From Nocardia brasiliensis (GTDB lineage Bacteria; Actinomycetota; Actinomycetes; Mycobacteriales; Mycobacteriaceae): a stretch of DNA of 64,000 nucleotides. A program made the translations under genes and the position numbers. Below the pieces are notes generated by a model. The model was not told the DNA's origin, made no database searches, and saw only the letters and a program-made list of their open reading frames with translations. Location: assembly GCF_011801125.1 (NCBI RefSeq), contig NZ_CP046171.1, forward strand, positions 4,898,001 to 4,962,000, written 5' to 3'. Shown here in pieces: positions 25,031 to 33,689 of the stretch (the stretch's first letter is position 1; the number at the start of each line of letters is the position of its first letter).

Positions 25031-27141
25031 CCGCGTGGGCACGGTTCGTCAGCGCCCGGCCGCGTACCGTGCTCGCGGTGGTGGTCGGGGCGATGCTGCT
25101 GTTCGGGCTGCTCGGCATGAACACCGCCGACAAGGTGAGCGCCGCCGGATTCACCGACCCGCACAGCGAATCCGCCGCGGTAGACCGGCTGGTGCGGGCG
25201 CACTTCGGGCCGCAGACCCCGGACGCGATCGCGCTCTACACCGCACCGGACGGGCAAACGCTCGACGACATCGGCCCGGCCGTGCAGAACTCGCTCGCCC
25301 GGATCGACCCCGCGCTGCTGCAGCGACCGGTCGAAACCTATTGGAACAGCGTGCCGCCGCGAAAGCAGTTCCTGCGCTCATCGGACAACCGGCAGGCGAT
25401 CGCCGCGGTGTACCTGGCCGGTGACGACAACCGGCGCGTCGCCGCGTATCCGGATATCGAAGCCGCCCTTCGGGTTCCCGGCATCGACACCAAGTTGTCC
25501 GGCTACAGTGCGCTGGCCACCGAGATCAACAAACAGTCCCAGCACGATCTGGTCCGGGCCGAATCCCTTTCGCTGCCACTGACGCTGCTGATCCTGGTGC
25601 TGGTGTTCGGCGGCGTGGTCGCCGCCTCGTTCCCGGTGGCGGTCGGCGTGCTCGCGGTGCTCGGCGCGATGGGCGCCATCCGCGTGCTCACCGAGTTCAC
25701 CGAGGTGAGCACGTTCGCGGTGAATATCGCGTCGCTGCTCGGCCTCGGCATGGCGATCGACTACGGGCTGTTCCTGGTGACCAGATTCCGGGAGGAGCGC
25801 GCCAACGGCCGTGCACTCGACGCGGCGATCGAACGCACCTGCGCCACCGCCGGCCGGACCGTCGCGTTCTCGGCACTGCTGCTGATCTGTGCTTTCGCGG
25901 GCACTTTCGTGTTCCCGCAGGCGGTGCTGCGCTCGCTCGGATTCGGCGCGATCGCCGCGGTCGCGCTGGCGGCGGGGCTTTCGCTGACCGTGCTCCCCGC
26001 GATGCTCGCGCTGTTCGGTGCGCGCATCGGCAAGGCGGCGGAAAAGGATCGGACCGAACGCTTCTGGGGCCGGGTGGTGGACGCGGTGCTGCGGCGCCCC
26101 GGCCTGGTCACCGTCGTGGTCGGCGTCGTGCTCGTGCTGCTGGCGCTGCCGCTGAGCGGGGCGAAGCTCGGCGACATCGATCATCGCGCGTTGCCCGCGG
26201 GCAACGAGATGCGTACCACCGTCGAGGAACTCACCGCAGGCTTCCCTGCCGCGAGCAGCGGTGTCACCGCCGTCCTGCACGGCACGGACGGCCCACCGCA
26301 GTCGGCGGCGGTGGACGCGGCGCACACCGCGCTCGGCGCGGTCGACGGTGTCCGGCAGGTGCTCCAGGTCGGGCGCGCCGACGACTTCGTGGTCTACCAC
26401 GTCTTCCTGGACGCCACCGACCGCAGCGAACGGGCAACGGCGACGGTCGAAAGCCTGCGCGCGCTGTCCGCGCCGGACGGCACGACCCTGCGCTTCGGCG
26501 GTGACACCGCCGCCACCCTGGACAGCGTGCACTCCATCGTGGCGGGCATGCCGTGGATGATCCTGGTGATGGTGGCCGCCACGGTGCTGCTGCTCGCGGC
26601 GGCGTTCCGCTCGATCGTATTGCCGCTCAAGGCGGTCGCGATGGCCTTCCTCAGCCTTGCCGCCACCTTCGGCGTACTCACCTGGATCTTCGGCGAGGGT
26701 CACCTCGCCGGCGTGCTCGGCGTCAGCCCGGGACCGCTCGCGGCGGGCATGCTCGTGCTGATCATCGCGGTCGTCTTCGGCCTGTCCACCGACTACGAGG
26801 TTTTCCTGTTGTCGCGCATGGTGGAAGCGCACGCCGCGGGCGCGGACACCGCCGCCGCGGTGCGGATCGGCACGCTCAAAACCGCAAGGGTCATCACCGC
26901 GGCCGCCACCCTGCTGGTCATCGTCACCGGCGCGTTCACCCTTTCCCCATTGACGCCCATGCGTTTTCTGGGTCTCGGCATGATCGTCGCACTGCTCATC
27001 GATGCCACGCTGGTGCGCATGCTGCTGGTGCCCGCGCTGGTGAAGCTGATGGGCCCGGCCAACTGGTGGAGTCCCTTCGGCGGACCGCGGCGGATTCCCG
27101 CCACCGTGGAACGGGTGCAGGAGTCGGCCCCGATCCGCTGA
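25027..27141 (+). CDS. MMPL-family (RND) lipid transporter
   Basis: 704 residues, normal for short MMPL proteins: two repeats of a periplasmic loop plus six helices. Visible motifs are SGYSALATEINKQSQHDLVRAE, the helix segment LGMAIDYGLFLVTRFREER in repeat one, and VFGLSTDYEVFLLSRMVEAH in repeat two, whose Asp-Tyr pairs carry protons. MMPL proteins export surface lipids across the inner membrane of mycolic-acid bacteria. As the last gene of the beta-lactone operon, joined by ATGA to the acyltransferase, it probably exports the pathway product or its acylated form. Confidence 0.88.
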   Translation: MTAWARFVSARPRTVLAVVVGAMLLFGLLGMNTADKVSAAGFTDPHSESAAVDRLVRAHFGPQTPDAIALYTAPDGQTLDDIGPAVQNSLARIDPALLQRPVETYWNSVPPRKQFLRSSDNRQAIAAVYLAGDDNRRVAAYPDIEAALRVPGIDTKLSGYSALATEINKQSQHDLVRAESLSLPLTLLILVLVFGGVVAASFPVAVGVLAVLGAMGAIRVLTEFTEVSTFAVNIASLLGLGMAIDYGLFLVTRFREERANGRALDAAIERTCATAGRTVAFSALLLICAFAGTFVFPQAVLRSLGFGAIAAVALAAGLSLTVLPAMLALFGARIGKAAEKDRTERFWGRVVDAVLRRPGLVTVVVGVVLVLLALPLSGAKLGDIDHRALPAGNEMRTTVEELTAGFPAASSGVTAVLHGTDGPPQSAAVDAAHTALGAVDGVRQVLQVGRADDFVVYHVFLDATDRSERATATVESLRALSAPDGTTLRFGGDTAATLDSVHSIVAGMPWMILVMVAATVLLLAAAFRSIVLPLKAVAMAFLSLAATFGVLTWIFGEGHLAGVLGVSPGPLAAGMLVLIIAVVFGLSTDYEVFLLSRMVEAHAAGADTAAAVRIGTLKTARVITAAATLLVIVTGAFTLSPLTPMRFLGLGMIVALLIDATLVRMLLVPALVKLMGPANWWSPFGGPRRIPATVERVQESAPIR

Positions 27142-27224
27142 ATCGCGGGTATTTCCAGAAAGATCGCGCGCCACGCCGCCGCGAAGGTTGCAATACATCC
27201 GATCACTACCCAGGCTTAGCACCC

Positions 27225-27425
27225 ATGTCCGCCGCCTGCCCCGCCTGCTCCTGGCCATCGCCGATGCTCGTCTCCAGGCACGGGTCGGTGCGCTATCTGC
27301 GCTGCGTGTGCGGGAAGTTCCTGGTAGCGCACGGCGGCGGGGTGAACCTGCTGAGCGACCGAAGCGCTTGCGCCACACCGAAGGCCGCCGAGCATCTGGA
27401 GCTGATTCCGCTGCCCGAGGCCTGA
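27225..27425 (+). CDS. Small zinc-ribbon-like protein
   Basis: 66 residues. CPAC near the N-terminus and LRCVCGKF after about 20 residues give a four-cysteine pattern (CxxC ... CxC) expected to bind one zinc. The rest (GGVNLLSDRSACATPKAAEHLELIPLPEA) carries a further cysteine. Function unknown; similar small ribbon proteins are common near lipid and secondary-metabolism genes in Nocardia, but nothing ties this one to the upstream operon. The gene is 83 bases after the transporter. Confidence 0.55.
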   Translation: MSAACPACSWPSPMLVSRHGSVRYLRCVCGKFLVAHGGGVNLLSDRSACATPKAAEHLELIPLPEA

Positions 27426-27441
27426 GGGACCTCCGAGGGCT

Positions 27442-27615
27442 TCACAGGCCGTGTCTGCGCTCGGCGCAGACCAACTCGCCGACGCGCATCTCGTTTCGCG
27501 CCGAGAACGGGTCCTCGTCGGCCTGCCGCGCCGGCATCGGCGCACCGTTCGATCCGGCGGCGTCCTTACCGATCTCCACCGCGTCGCCGCCGTCCTGCCG
27601 CTGTTCAGTCACCAT
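27442..27615 (-). CDS. Small hypothetical protein
   Basis: 57 residues, family unknown. The start ATG (27615) is preceded by a strong GGAGGTG ribosome site at a normal distance. The sequence is hydrophilic and ends in FSARNEMRVGELVCAERRHGL. It is convergent with the zinc-ribbon gene, 16 bases away. The ribosome site is the main support. Confidence 0.55.
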   Translation of the reverse strand: MVTEQRQDGGDAVEIGKDAAGSNGAPMPARQADEDPFSARNEMRVGELVCAERRHGL

Positions 27616-27840
27616 GACCACCACCTCCGCGACCACCTTGCGGGTGCGCGCACCGAATGCGCAAACTTTGTTGCGGTATCGGCAACGGTGCCGAGCAAAT
27701 CCTTCGACCGTGTGCCAGTGGTTCACTACGCTCCGAGGCCATGGAGTGATGCCGTGTCCGCCCGCACCGCGCTGCCGCCGAGGCGGTTTCAGCGCGCGAG
27801 CGGCGCTGCCCCTATCCGTCACTCCGATCGAAGGAACTCC

Positions 27841-28590
27841 GTGACCGACGAACAGTTTCTCACCCAGGTCACCGCACGACTGGCCGCACTACCCGGAGTC
27901 GGCACGGTGACGCTCGGCGGCTCCCGCGCACAGGGCACGCACACGCCGGCGAGCGATTGGGATCTCGCCATCTATTACCGCGACACGTTCGATCCCGCCG
28001 CATTGCGCGAGATCGGCTGGGACGGTGCGGTATCCGAGCTCGGCGGCTGGGGCGGTGGCGTCTTCAACGGCGGCGGCCGGTTCACCATCGAGGGCCGCGA
28101 GGTCGATGTGCACTATCGCGACCTCGACGTGGTCGAGCACGAACTCCGCGAGGCCGAACAGGGCCGATTCCATTGGGAGCCACTGATGTTCCACCTCGCG
28201 GGCATACCGAGCTATCTGGTGGTCGCCGAGCTGGCCGTCAACAGGGTGCTGCACGGCGAGCTTGTTCGCCCCGACTACCCAGCGGCTCTACGCGCCGCCG
28301 CACCACCCTTCTGGCGCGACCGGGCCGCGCTGACCCTGCGCTACGCCGCGGCCGCCTACGTCCAGCGCGGCCAGGTCACCGCGGTCGCCGGGTCGATCGC
28401 CACTGCCGCGATGAGCACGGCGCACGCGGTTCTCGCGGCGCGCGGCGAATGGGTGACCAACGAGAAGAGGCTGCTCGATCGGGCGGGCCTGCGCGGCGTC
28501 GACGCGATCGTGCGGCAGCCGGCACCGGACCCGAAGTCGTTGGCGCGGCAGATCGGTGCGGCGCGGGAAATGTTCGCCGCGGCAACTTGA
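27841..28590 (+). CDS. Nucleotidyltransferase-fold protein
   Basis: 249 residues. The minimal nucleotidyltransferase signature is present: GGSRAQGTHTPASDWDLAIYY gives GGS followed by DxD (DWD), and VDVHYRD provides the third acidic residue. It resembles aminoglycoside or streptomycin nucleotidyltransferase-like proteins, but the substrate is unknown and antibiotic resistance cannot be assumed. A helical domain follows (VLHGELVRPDYPAALR). GTG 27841 with GAAGGA upstream. Confidence 0.78.
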   Translation: MTDEQFLTQVTARLAALPGVGTVTLGGSRAQGTHTPASDWDLAIYYRDTFDPAALREIGWDGAVSELGGWGGGVFNGGGRFTIEGREVDVHYRDLDVVEHELREAEQGRFHWEPLMFHLAGIPSYLVVAELAVNRVLHGELVRPDYPAALRAAAPPFWRDRAALTLRYAAAAYVQRGQVTAVAGSIATAAMSTAHAVLAARGEWVTNEKRLLDRAGLRGVDAIVRQPAPDPKSLARQIGAAREMFAAAT

Positions 28591-28621
28591 TCGGCGCCCG
28601 CCTGGTGCGAATCGGCGAAAA

Positions 28622-29191
28622 TCACCGGTTCGCATCGGGTTTCACGCGGAGACCGTCGACGATCAGGTCCAGGATGCGCGCCACCCGCGCGGCGCCGCCG
28701 TTGTCCGGATCGATACGCCACAGCACGCTCAACTGCAGCAGCACATCCTCGGGATCGAGCTCCGGCTTGAGCAGGCCTGCCGCGATGCCTGGCGCGAGCA
28801 GCCCGGCGATCGCGTCGACGAACGGCCGGTAGTACTCGTCGTCGAGGCCGCCCGCGGTCGCCGCGTGGACGACCTCGGCCACACCGTATTTCAGGTGCCC
28901 GTACCGGGCGAGTTCGTCGAGCCACCGGCGTAGCGCGACCAGCGGCGGCCGGGTGTCCAGTAGGGTCGGCGCGAGGTCGATGAGTTCCTGGAGATCGTGC
29001 CGGTACAGGGCGACGATCAGCGCCTCGCGATTCGGGAAGTGCCGGTAGAGCGTGCCGATGCCGACACCGGCCCGCTTGGCGATCGCGGTGAGCGACGCGC
29101 CACCGGATGCGGCGAACTCGTCCCTGGCCGCGGCGAGGATGCGGGCACGGTTGGTTCGCGCGTCCGATCTGGCCTGCTTCGCCGAGTTCAC
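28622..29191 (-). CDS. TetR-family transcriptional regulator
   Basis: 189 residues from GTG 29191. DNA-binding domain: ILAAARDEFAASGGASLTAIAKRAGVGIGTLYRHFPNREALI. A TTG at 29224 would extend it by 11 residues but has no ribosome site, whereas the GTG has GGAG. It is divergent from an SDR gene. Two palindromic sites (29228-29241 and 29262-29275) lie between the two genes and probably bind this repressor. Confidence 0.87.
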   Translation of the reverse strand: MNSAKQARSDARTNRARILAAARDEFAASGGASLTAIAKRAGVGIGTLYRHFPNREALIVALYRHDLQELIDLAPTLLDTRPPLVALRRWLDELARYGHLKYGVAEVVHAATAGGLDDEYYRPFVDAIAGLLAPGIAAGLLKPELDPEDVLLQLSVLWRIDPDNGGAARVARILDLIVDGLRVKPDANR

Positions 29192-29227
29192 CAAGGTCAG
29201 CGCTCCATCCGTAACACTTTGCAAAAA

Positions 29228-29275
29228 CGGAGGCCCCTCCGGTACCTTGGGGCGGCATTAGCGGAGGGGTCTCCG
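29228..29275. promoter_or_regulatory. Twin palindromic operators between the TetR and SDR genes
   Basis: Two similar palindromes: CGGAGGCCCCTCCG at 29228-29241 and CGGAGGGGTCTCCG at 29262-29275, with centres 34 bp apart. As a pair they also form a larger inverted repeat flanked by AAA/TTT. They probably bind two TetR dimers controlling both divergent genes. Confidence 0.72.
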
Positions 29276-29314
29276 TTTCATTCTGGCACAGCGTACCGGA
29301 CAGTGGAGGACGAC

Positions 29315-30337
29315 ATGAGTGAGCTCGTTCTGGTTACCGGAGGAACTGGCTATATCGCGGGGTGGTGCATCGTGTCGCTACTCGAGCGCGGTTACGACGT
29401 ACGCACCACGGTGCGCGGACCCGACCGGGAGCAGGCGGTGATCGATGCCGTCGCCACGGTCATCGATCCCGCGGGCCGGTTGAGCTTCGCCGTCGCCGAC
29501 CTGACCGCCGACGACGGCTGGGCCGACGCGGTGCGCGATGTCGACTACGTGCTCCATGTCGCGTCGCCGCTCGGGATCAACGCGGCGGGCGATCCCGACG
29601 CCATGCTCGCGACCGCCCGCGACGGCGCGTTGCGCGTGCTGCGCGCCGCGACCGCGGCCGGGGTGCGCCGGGTGGTCATGACGTCCGCGGCGAACGCGGC
29701 CAGCCCCTCGTCCTATGCCACCGACGGGTGCACCGACGAGACGCTGTGGACCGACCACGACGACCCGACACTCATCCCCTACCGTCGCTCGAAAACCCTT
29801 GCAGAGCGCGCGGCTTGGGACTTCATCGCGTCCACCGACGGCACGACCGAGCTCACCACGGTGCTGCCGGGCGCGGTGTTCGGCCCGATCCTGAGCACCG
29901 GCACGACGGGGTCGGTCGACATCGTCGGGCGCATGGTGTCCGGCAAGATGCCCGGTGTGCCGCGCATCGGGCTCGAGATCGTGGACGTGCGCGATCTCGC
30001 CGACATCCACATCAAGGCGATGACCGCGCCCGCCGCCGCGGGCGAACGTTTCCTCGCCACCGGCGAATTCACCTGGATGCGCGATATGGCGCGCACCCTG
30101 CACGAGGGTCTCGGCCCGCGCGGCAAACAGGTGTCCACCCGCCAACTCCCGGATTTCGCGGTCAAGCTCGCCGCCCGCTTCAGCGACGCGCCGCTCGGCG
30201 AGATCACCCCCGCGCTCGGGCGCCGCAACCAGCACAGCACCGACAAGGCCAAGCGGCTGCTCGACTGGCAGCCCCGGCCCGCAAAGCAGACCGTCCTCGA
30301 CTGCGCCAACAGTCTGATCGCGCACAGCGTCGCGTGA
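29315..30337 (+). CDS. NAD-dependent epimerase/dehydratase family reductase (dihydroflavonol reductase-like)
   Basis: 340 residues, extended SDR. The cofactor motif is VTGGTGYIAGWCIVSLLERGYDVRTTVR, in which the arginine of TTVR indicates NADPH use in this family. VLHVASPLG and the catalytic YRRSK (LIPYRRSKTLAE) are present. Such bacterial proteins reduce aldehydes or ketones; the substrate is unknown. ATG 29315 has a GTGGAGG site. Probably repressed by the divergent TetR protein. Confidence 0.86.
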   Translation: MSELVLVTGGTGYIAGWCIVSLLERGYDVRTTVRGPDREQAVIDAVATVIDPAGRLSFAVADLTADDGWADAVRDVDYVLHVASPLGINAAGDPDAMLATARDGALRVLRAATAAGVRRVVMTSAANAASPSSYATDGCTDETLWTDHDDPTLIPYRRSKTLAERAAWDFIASTDGTTELTTVLPGAVFGPILSTGTTGSVDIVGRMVSGKMPGVPRIGLEIVDVRDLADIHIKAMTAPAAAGERFLATGEFTWMRDMARTLHEGLGPRGKQVSTRQLPDFAVKLAARFSDAPLGEITPALGRRNQHSTDKAKRLLDWQPRPAKQTVLDCANSLIAHSVA

Positions 30338-30340
30338 CGC

Positions 30341-30377
30341 GCGCGCCCCACACCGCCGCAACCGGTGTGGGGCGCGC
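30341..30377. terminator. Strong hairpin between convergent genes
   Basis: A perfect 15-bp stem: GCGCGCCCCACACCG at 30341-30355 pairs with 30363-30377, with a 7-base loop. It sits between the SDR gene and the convergent nuclease gene and should terminate both. Confidence 0.8.
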
Positions 30378-30390
30378 ACGAAGGCCGGGC

Positions 30391-31236
30391 TCAGGGCCGC
30401 GCGGACCCCGAACCGAGCAGGCTCGGCGCGCCGAGCACCGCGTTCAGCAACTCGCCGAGCCGCTCCCCCGCCAGGCGCAGCCGGGTCTCAGCCACCGGCA
30501 GGAACTGCTGGGTGTACTCGTCGCCGATGGTGGACGACGCGGGGTAGAAGCCGGGCGTGTCCACGACCCGGCAGCTGTCCTCGGCCCACCGCACCGGGTC
30601 GGCGTCCGGCTGCGCGGGCGGCAGGGCGGGCGCGGGCAACGCGAGCAGGCGCCGCAATTCCTCGGCGTCACTGGCGTGGCGGGTGTCGAGCAACCGGCTG
30701 TCCCACACCGAGTGCAGGTTGGTGGCGTGGCCGAGGTAGGTCACGTGGAACTCGTTGCCGCCGCGGTCGCGGGCATACCCGGCGTGCAGCGGCTGGTGGA
30801 TGTCGCCGACGAAGTGCACGACGAACTTCAGCGCCTGCGCACGGTCGGTGTCCGAGCGCGACCGGTCGGCCAGGATCTTGGTCTGCGCGCGCAGGGCGTC
30901 GACGACATTGTCGCCGTTGTTGCCGTTGATCGCCGCGTCGTAGACGCAGCCGTTCTCCCCGATGTTCACGTAATGCCATGGCGCCGTGCGCTTCCCGAGG
31001 TCCGGATCATCGCGGCGGAGTTCGTCGGCCCAATTGGCGACGCCGGCCAGCGTCGGATTCGCCTCGCCCGCCAGCAGCTTGCCCACCTGGTCCCGTGCCA
31101 CGGGATCGAGCCGGAGGTCGGCGATCGCGCCGACGGTGTTGTGCCCCTGCACACCCCACGCGTTGGCCGGCGGCGCGCCGGCGAACAAGAGTGCACCGAG
31201 CGCGCATACGCTCGCCAAAGCTGCTCTACCTCGCAT
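30391..31236 (-). CDS. Secreted S1/P1-type zinc nuclease
   Basis: 281 residues. Signal peptide (ALASVCALGALLFAGAPPANA) with the mature protein beginning WGVQGH, the tryptophan and histidine that bind zinc in S1/P1 nucleases. Further metal ligands are visible in ANWADELRRDDPD, WHYVNI, FVVHFVGDIHQPLHAGY, GGNEFHVTY and NLHSVWDS. These enzymes cut single-stranded DNA and RNA outside the cell; a phospholipase C-type activity also occurs in this superfamily. Complete length for the family. Confidence 0.87.
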   Translation of the reverse strand: MRGRAALASVCALGALLFAGAPPANAWGVQGHNTVGAIADLRLDPVARDQVGKLLAGEANPTLAGVANWADELRRDDPDLGKRTAPWHYVNIGENGCVYDAAINGNNGDNVVDALRAQTKILADRSRSDTDRAQALKFVVHFVGDIHQPLHAGYARDRGGNEFHVTYLGHATNLHSVWDSRLLDTRHASDAEELRRLLALPAPALPPAQPDADPVRWAEDSCRVVDTPGFYPASSTIGDEYTQQFLPVAETRLRLAGERLGELLNAVLGAPSLLGSGSARP

Positions 31237-31452
31237 CGAGAAGAATCCTTTCGCCCGCGTGCCATGACTACCGCCCAGAATGCCCGCGACGATTCCATCC
31301 GGAATTTAACATCGGATAAACGGCGTGCTACGAGCACGGTCATCCGTCCAGCATGCCCGAATTGTCGGCCCGCACGGGCACACTCGGCACCTATACGGCG
31401 AAATCACGCTGCCGCGGTAGCTCGCCCGGACGACGGGCGTATGGCGTCGAGC

Positions 31453-33456
31453 TCAGGAGGCGAGGTCGTCGGCGCGACGGGCGCGCAGCAGACGCCGGGC
31501 GCCGGTGAGAGTTTCGGCGCCGAGGACATCCTCCAGTTGCTCCCACCGGCAGACCAGATCGGCGAGCATCATCATCATGACGTCAGGGAACGCGTAGAGG
31601 AACGTCTTGTAGCGGTAGTGATCCAGGTAGTAGGCGCGCACGTCGGTCACCGCCGTGACGGACGTGGTTCTGGCGTCGAAGAACAGGTCGTGGCCGCCGA
31701 GCACGCTGCCGCGCGCGAGCACGGCGCGGTCGTAGATGCCGCCGAAGTCCACCTCGACCTCGCCCGCGGCGACGACGTAGACCCCGTGCGCGGCATCGTC
31801 TTCCCGGCAGATCGGATCGCCCGGCCCATAGGCGAGTTCGTCGAACATCGACGCCAAGGTCTCGAGATCGGCGTCGACGAGCGCGCCGAACAGCCGCACC
31901 CCGAAGGGATCGACGCCGTCGGCCAGGCACGCCACCCGTTCCCGGAGCTGGTCGAAACTCAAGTGGCTCATGCGCATTCGGGCGAAGCGCTTCATCCGTT
32001 CGATGTCGCGGCGCTGCCTGCGCGAGGTCTCGGTGGCGGGCGGGCTGTAGATCGCCGGGGCGTCGGCGATCCGCGCCGCCTCCCGCAGTCCCGACTCGTA
32101 CGCGCTGTGCACACAGCCCCAGTGGAAGCTGTTGGTCGCCTCCCCCGCGAAGAACAGGCGGCCGCCCACCGGTTCGGCGAGGGTGTCGAGATCACGCGGG
32201 GACGCGCCGACGCCGATGCACGCGTAGGACCCGTGCGCGAACGGGTCCGAGGCCCACGCCGTGCGCGAAATATGCTTGGGCGCGGGTGTATCCGCGCCGA
32301 AGATGTCGCGCACCACGGTGTTCGCGTAGTCCTCGACCCGCGCGTCGGACCAGCTCTCCATCGCACGTCCCAGTGACGCCCCGAGCAGCAGCACCAGGAT
32401 CGGTGTGCCGTGGGACTTCCACATGCTGATCACGACGGTCGGATAGCTGTCGGTCTCTCGGCACAGGTAGCCGAACACGTATTGCTCGGCGGGCCAGAAC
32501 CTTTCGTCGTAGTGCAGGGCGATCTTGTTGAGCGTGCCGAAGCCGAGCGCGTCGATGGCGCGGCGCTTGTTCTCCGGCAGGGCGGGAACGAACTCGATCT
32601 CGTTCGCTTTCAGCACGCCGAGCGGCACGGTGACCAGCACCTTGTCGGCCTCGCGCCGGCCGCGATCGGTCAGCACCCGCACCGGCCCAGCGCCGTCGCC
32701 GAGGTCCACCCGGCGCACCACGGTCTCCCGCTCGATGTCGAGTCCGTCGGCGAGCGCGTCCACCACCGCCTGGTAGCCGCCGTGCAGCACGCTGTCGCCG
32801 TAGCCGTACAGGCGATAGCCGTCCTCCCAGAACTTGAACGAGAGCTTGCCCGGGTCCTCGGCCACGTCTTCGCGCAGAATCACGTTGAGGTGGTAGCGAA
32901 TCGCTTGTTCGTCGTCGTGGCCATAACTCGCCTCGGCGAGGATCTGATCGACCACGACCGCCAGCGGCATATCCGGAAGGCCGCGCCTTCGGGCGATTTC
33001 GGCACGCTGCTCGATTTCGTGCAGCACTTTGTCGGCGAGTTCCAGCGTACGATTCTTCGTCGGCGCCGGTGCGATCAGCCGATCCGGGCCGAACAATGTC
33101 AGACTGTCGAATCCGCCGGTGTACGAACTGTCCCCGCCGACATAGCTGTAGGGAATTTCGAGTTCTTCGACCAATTCGGTGAGCGGGTTTCCCTCGGTAC
33201 CGTGAATCCAGTGCGCGCCCAGATCGACCCCGTCCGCGTCGGTCCAGATCCGCCCGCCGATCCGCGCCCGCGCCTCCAGCACGGTCACCGGGTGCCCGAG
33301 CTTGCGAAGTGCCTGTGCGGCAGCAAGTCCCGCGATTCCCGCGCCCACGATCAGTACGCTCGACGGCCGCCCGGCCGTGGGCTCGCCGACGATGATCTGC
33401 CCCGCGAGTGCGGGCTCCGAGCCATTGTCCGTCGCGATATCACCCGGCTGCGCCAT
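31453..33456 (-). CDS. FAD-dependent amine oxidase fused to a C-terminal cyclic-nucleotide-binding domain
   Basis: 667 residues. Residues about 33-500 form a flavin amine oxidase: IVGAGIAGLAAAQALRKLGHPVTVLEAR (FAD), IGGRIWTD, GAHWIHG, and near the end LFFAGEATNSFHWGCVHSAYESG. The FAGEATN/HWG context is like plant and fungal polyamine oxidases. After a helical linker (RQRRDIERMKRFARMRM) comes a cNMP-binding-type beta barrel (about 545-640): YGPGDPICREDDAAHGVYVVAAGEVEVDFGG, then RGSVLGGHDLFF. A regulatory role of the second domain on the oxidase is inference. ATG 33456 was chosen; a longer frame adds 21 residues. Confidence 0.85.
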   Translation of the reverse strand: MAQPGDIATDNGSEPALAGQIIVGEPTAGRPSSVLIVGAGIAGLAAAQALRKLGHPVTVLEARARIGGRIWTDADGVDLGAHWIHGTEGNPLTELVEELEIPYSYVGGDSSYTGGFDSLTLFGPDRLIAPAPTKNRTLELADKVLHEIEQRAEIARRRGLPDMPLAVVVDQILAEASYGHDDEQAIRYHLNVILREDVAEDPGKLSFKFWEDGYRLYGYGDSVLHGGYQAVVDALADGLDIERETVVRRVDLGDGAGPVRVLTDRGRREADKVLVTVPLGVLKANEIEFVPALPENKRRAIDALGFGTLNKIALHYDERFWPAEQYVFGYLCRETDSYPTVVISMWKSHGTPILVLLLGASLGRAMESWSDARVEDYANTVVRDIFGADTPAPKHISRTAWASDPFAHGSYACIGVGASPRDLDTLAEPVGGRLFFAGEATNSFHWGCVHSAYESGLREAARIADAPAIYSPPATETSRRQRRDIERMKRFARMRMSHLSFDQLRERVACLADGVDPFGVRLFGALVDADLETLASMFDELAYGPGDPICREDDAAHGVYVVAAGEVEVDFGGIYDRAVLARGSVLGGHDLFFDARTTSVTAVTDVRAYYLDHYRYKTFLYAFPDVMMMMLADLVCRWEQLEDVLGAETLTGARRLLRARRADDLAS

Positions 33457-33569
33457 CACCCCAGTATCGGACAATCGCGCCGCGCCACACCCCGAATTAC
33501 CATATTTCCCCCACCCCACTATCTGAAACAGAAACCCCCAAATTTCCGCACGAACCAGACCGGCTCAAG

Positions 33570-33650
33570 CTGGACAATTGATCACCAGGTAATGATGGCG
33601 GCATCGTTCGAGTTGCCGCCGCCACCATTACCTGGTGATCGCGTGTCCAG
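33570..33650. repeat. Palindromic repeat element, copy 1
   Basis: Outer arms CTGGACA (33570-33576) and TGTCCAG (33644-33650). Inner arms of 22 bp with one mismatch start GATCACCAGGTAATGATGG and end CCATTACCTGGTGATC. Copies at 40041, 41686, 41938 and 42258 are nearly identical. It lies between the amine oxidase start and the symporter's end, so its hairpin could also end transcription. Confidence 0.85.
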
Positions 33651-33689
33651 AAACATTCGCCCGCGGAGACGGCCGAATAGCGCGTCCCG

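Noticed and set aside
25378..27378. A 666-codon frame on the minus strand opposite the MMPL gene
   Set aside because: His/Arg/Gln-rich shadow composition typical of high-GC antisense frames; the plus-strand MMPL motifs are intact.
27841..28590. Reading the nucleotidyltransferase as an antibiotic resistance gene
   Set aside because: The minimal motif alone does not identify the substrate, and no resistance context is present.
29362..32376. A 1004-codon open frame on the plus strand
   Set aside because: It is the +1 shadow of the SDR gene and the reverse shadow of the nuclease and amine oxidase; it is Arg/Gly/His-rich without any domain and crosses the terminator hairpin.
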